Below, in pieces: positions 5,422 to 6,506 of a stretch of DNA of 6,506 bases. The DNA comes from Candidatus Hydrogenedentota bacterium (GTDB taxonomy: Bacteria; Hydrogenedentota; Hydrogenedentia; Hydrogenedentales; CAITNO01). Made by a program: the position numbers and the translations under genes. Numbering within the stretch: the stretch's first letter is position 1; each line of letters starts with the position of its first letter. Below the pieces are notes generated by a model. The model was not told where the DNA came from. It ran no database searches and saw only the letters and a program-made list of their open reading frames with translations. The stretch covers positions 1 to 6,506 of the forward strand of contig SLFT01000262.1 of the NCBI GenBank assembly GCA_007124105.1. Direction: 5' to 3'.

Positions 5422-6506
5422 ACTCATCCGTGGCCTGAGATTTTGTTTCCGGGACTTCTGATTCTGGCGGCCCGGGAGTATCGTTCATGGCTAGTTTCAG
5501 TTCGGCTCGTAGCGCGCCGTTGTCGCAGGTGACAAAAAGCACAACAGTGTCCAGTGCTGCTGAAGCGTCAACCCAGGGCTGCATGACATCTTCCAGGGAA
5601 GTTTCCGTATGATTGCGCAAAAGACCCGATACTGCGAATTCCCGCGCTGTATCAAGGTACGCTGTTATAGCTTCGTTCGGCTTCAGAGAAATGTACAGGT
5701 TGCCGTCTTGCGGATGGGTTGCCGTTAATGGCGCTGTTTGCAGGAGTTCCCTTGCCACATTAGCGCTGGTAGAAAACAGCATGCCGTTGCCGTATATCGC
5801 TACGGCAGGTTCGATGGCTGGCCCGCCTACAAAAGGCGCATACGCCAGGGTGTATTCGTCGTCAAGGCGCGGCGCCAGGTCCACACCGCTCGTGACCCCG
5901 GGGGCGGGCGCAATGCGCTCGAAAAGGGCCAGCACACGGTAGGTATCCGCGTCAAATGTAGCTGCAAGTACAGGGGCAGGCATCATTTCGTAAGGTTCCA
6001 CGCCAAGCCAGGACAACCGCATGGTTGCGCCCGCGTCGCTCAATGTCTGTTGCATGAGCGACTGTATTTCGGTTACTGGTTCCAGCAAGTCTTTATCTTC
6101 TTCATCCTGTTTTAGAAACGCAGATGCAGTTTTCAACGCGGGGAACGGTTCAGCGAGGCTGGCAATCAGCGCGGGCAGCGGCATAGCCGTTGCCATGCTG
6201 ACCGAAACAATACCGTCCAGTGGCGCGGGAAGAGGCTGTGGTGTGAGGCCTTTCAGGAAGGGTGTATACTGTTCCATGAAGCTGGGCGACAAGCGTCCCT
6301 GCACCGCTAATCGCGCTGTATCGCGCTCGATGCGCACTGCAATCTCCACTTTCTCGAAAGGCGGCTGGTCAAGCGGTATGCCTCTGGCGTCAATGCGGCA
6401 GAAGAGGTCTGCGCCGGTGGCCATGTGTATGCCCTCTTGATATAAGCCGGCGTCCAAAGCAGCGTCGGGATGCAACGTAAGCGCGTGGATCAGGCTGTCG
6501 CGCGAC
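5420..6506 (-). CDS. Unrecognised protein (partial, N-terminus beyond window)
   Basis: The reading frame is open to the right edge, so the start is outside; the TTG at 6475 is only an internal possible start and extra codons (SRDSLIHALT) precede it in frame. About 361 residues are visible. I cannot assign a family with confidence. The protein mixes strands and helices with recurring motifs such as ARLAVQGRLSPSFMEQY, APVLAATFDADTYRVLALFE, GNGMLFSTSANVARELL and NLYISLKPNEAITAYLD. This pattern loosely resembles large extracytoplasmic DUF3352-type proteins, but that is an impression, not a match. No transmembrane segment is visible in this part, and the tail (GPPESEVPETKSQATDE) is acidic and probably disordered. 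Its stop lies 9 bases before smpB, so the two share an operon. Confidence 0.8.
   Translation of the reverse strand, partial: SRDSLIHALTLHPDAALDAGLYQEGIHMATGADLFCRIDARGIPLDQPPFEKVEIAVRIERDTARLAVQGRLSPSFMEQYTPFLKGLTPQPLPAPLDGIVSVSMATAMPLPALIASLAEPFPALKTASAFLKQDEEDKDLLEPVTEIQSLMQQTLSDAGATMRLSWLGVEPYEMMPAPVLAATFDADTYRVLALFERIAPAPGVTSGVDLAPRLDDEYTLAYAPFVGGPAIEPAVAIYGNGMLFSTSANVARELLQTAPLTATHPQDGNLYISLKPNEAITAYLDTAREFAVSGLLRNHTETSLEDVMQPWVDASAALDTVVLFVTCDNGALRAELKLAMNDTPGPPESEVPETKSQATDE

Noticed and set aside
1..6506. tmRNA, tRNA, CRISPR, insertion sequence, toxin-antitoxin or defence genes
   Set aside because: I looked for these on both strands and saw no direct-repeat arrays, transposase motifs, tRNA-like structures or recognisable defence domains.

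Overview
The window reads as an ordinary chromosomal segment of a bacterium with moderately high GC. All seven supported genes lie on the minus strand, so gene order runs from high to low coordinates. The DUF1559 prepilin-like protein, with its late H-x-DG signature, is typical of Planctomycetes, Lentisphaerae, Hydrogenedentota and related lineages. A secreted endonuclease/exonuclease/phosphatase-family protein and a xylose-isomerase-like TIM-barrel protein fit that setting. The exact phylum is an inference. No tRNA, rRNA, CRISPR array, insertion sequence or phage gene was seen.

Layout in transcription order: (1) 6506-5420, the C-terminal part of an unrecognised protein that enters from the right edge. 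(2) 5410-4949, smpB, the tmRNA-binding ribosome-rescue protein, 9 bases after gene 1, with its Shine-Dalgarno touching gene 1's stop codon. (3) 4828-4400, a small lipoprotein with an NTF2/SnoaL-like fold, with its own recognisable promoter and a leader hairpin, followed by a strong terminator-like hairpin at 4345-4383. (4) 4283-3498, an exported EEP-superfamily phosphodiesterase or nuclease. (5) 3411-2971, a small cysteine-rich, probably exported protein of unknown function whose promoter predicts an almost leaderless mRNA. (6) 2895-2011, a DUF1559 type II pseudopilin-like protein. (7) 1798-686, carA, the glutaminase subunit of carbamoyl-phosphate synthetase. (8) 575-1, a sugar phosphate isomerase/epimerase-type TIM-barrel protein that leaves through the left edge.

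Apart from gene 1 with smpB, the genes look like separate transcription units that share a strand rather than a pathway: translation rescue, envelope proteins, pyrimidine/arginine precursor synthesis and sugar metabolism. carB is not next to carA on either side. The longest gap between genes (1799-2010) contains a carA promoter candidate, a G-quadruplex motif and hairpins that may belong to a dispersed intergenic repeat.

I did not find a convincing new multi-gene system. The items most worth checking are the cysteine-rich protein with its predicted leaderless start, the G-quadruplex or repeat-like block upstream of carA, and the structured elements around the small lipoprotein gene.
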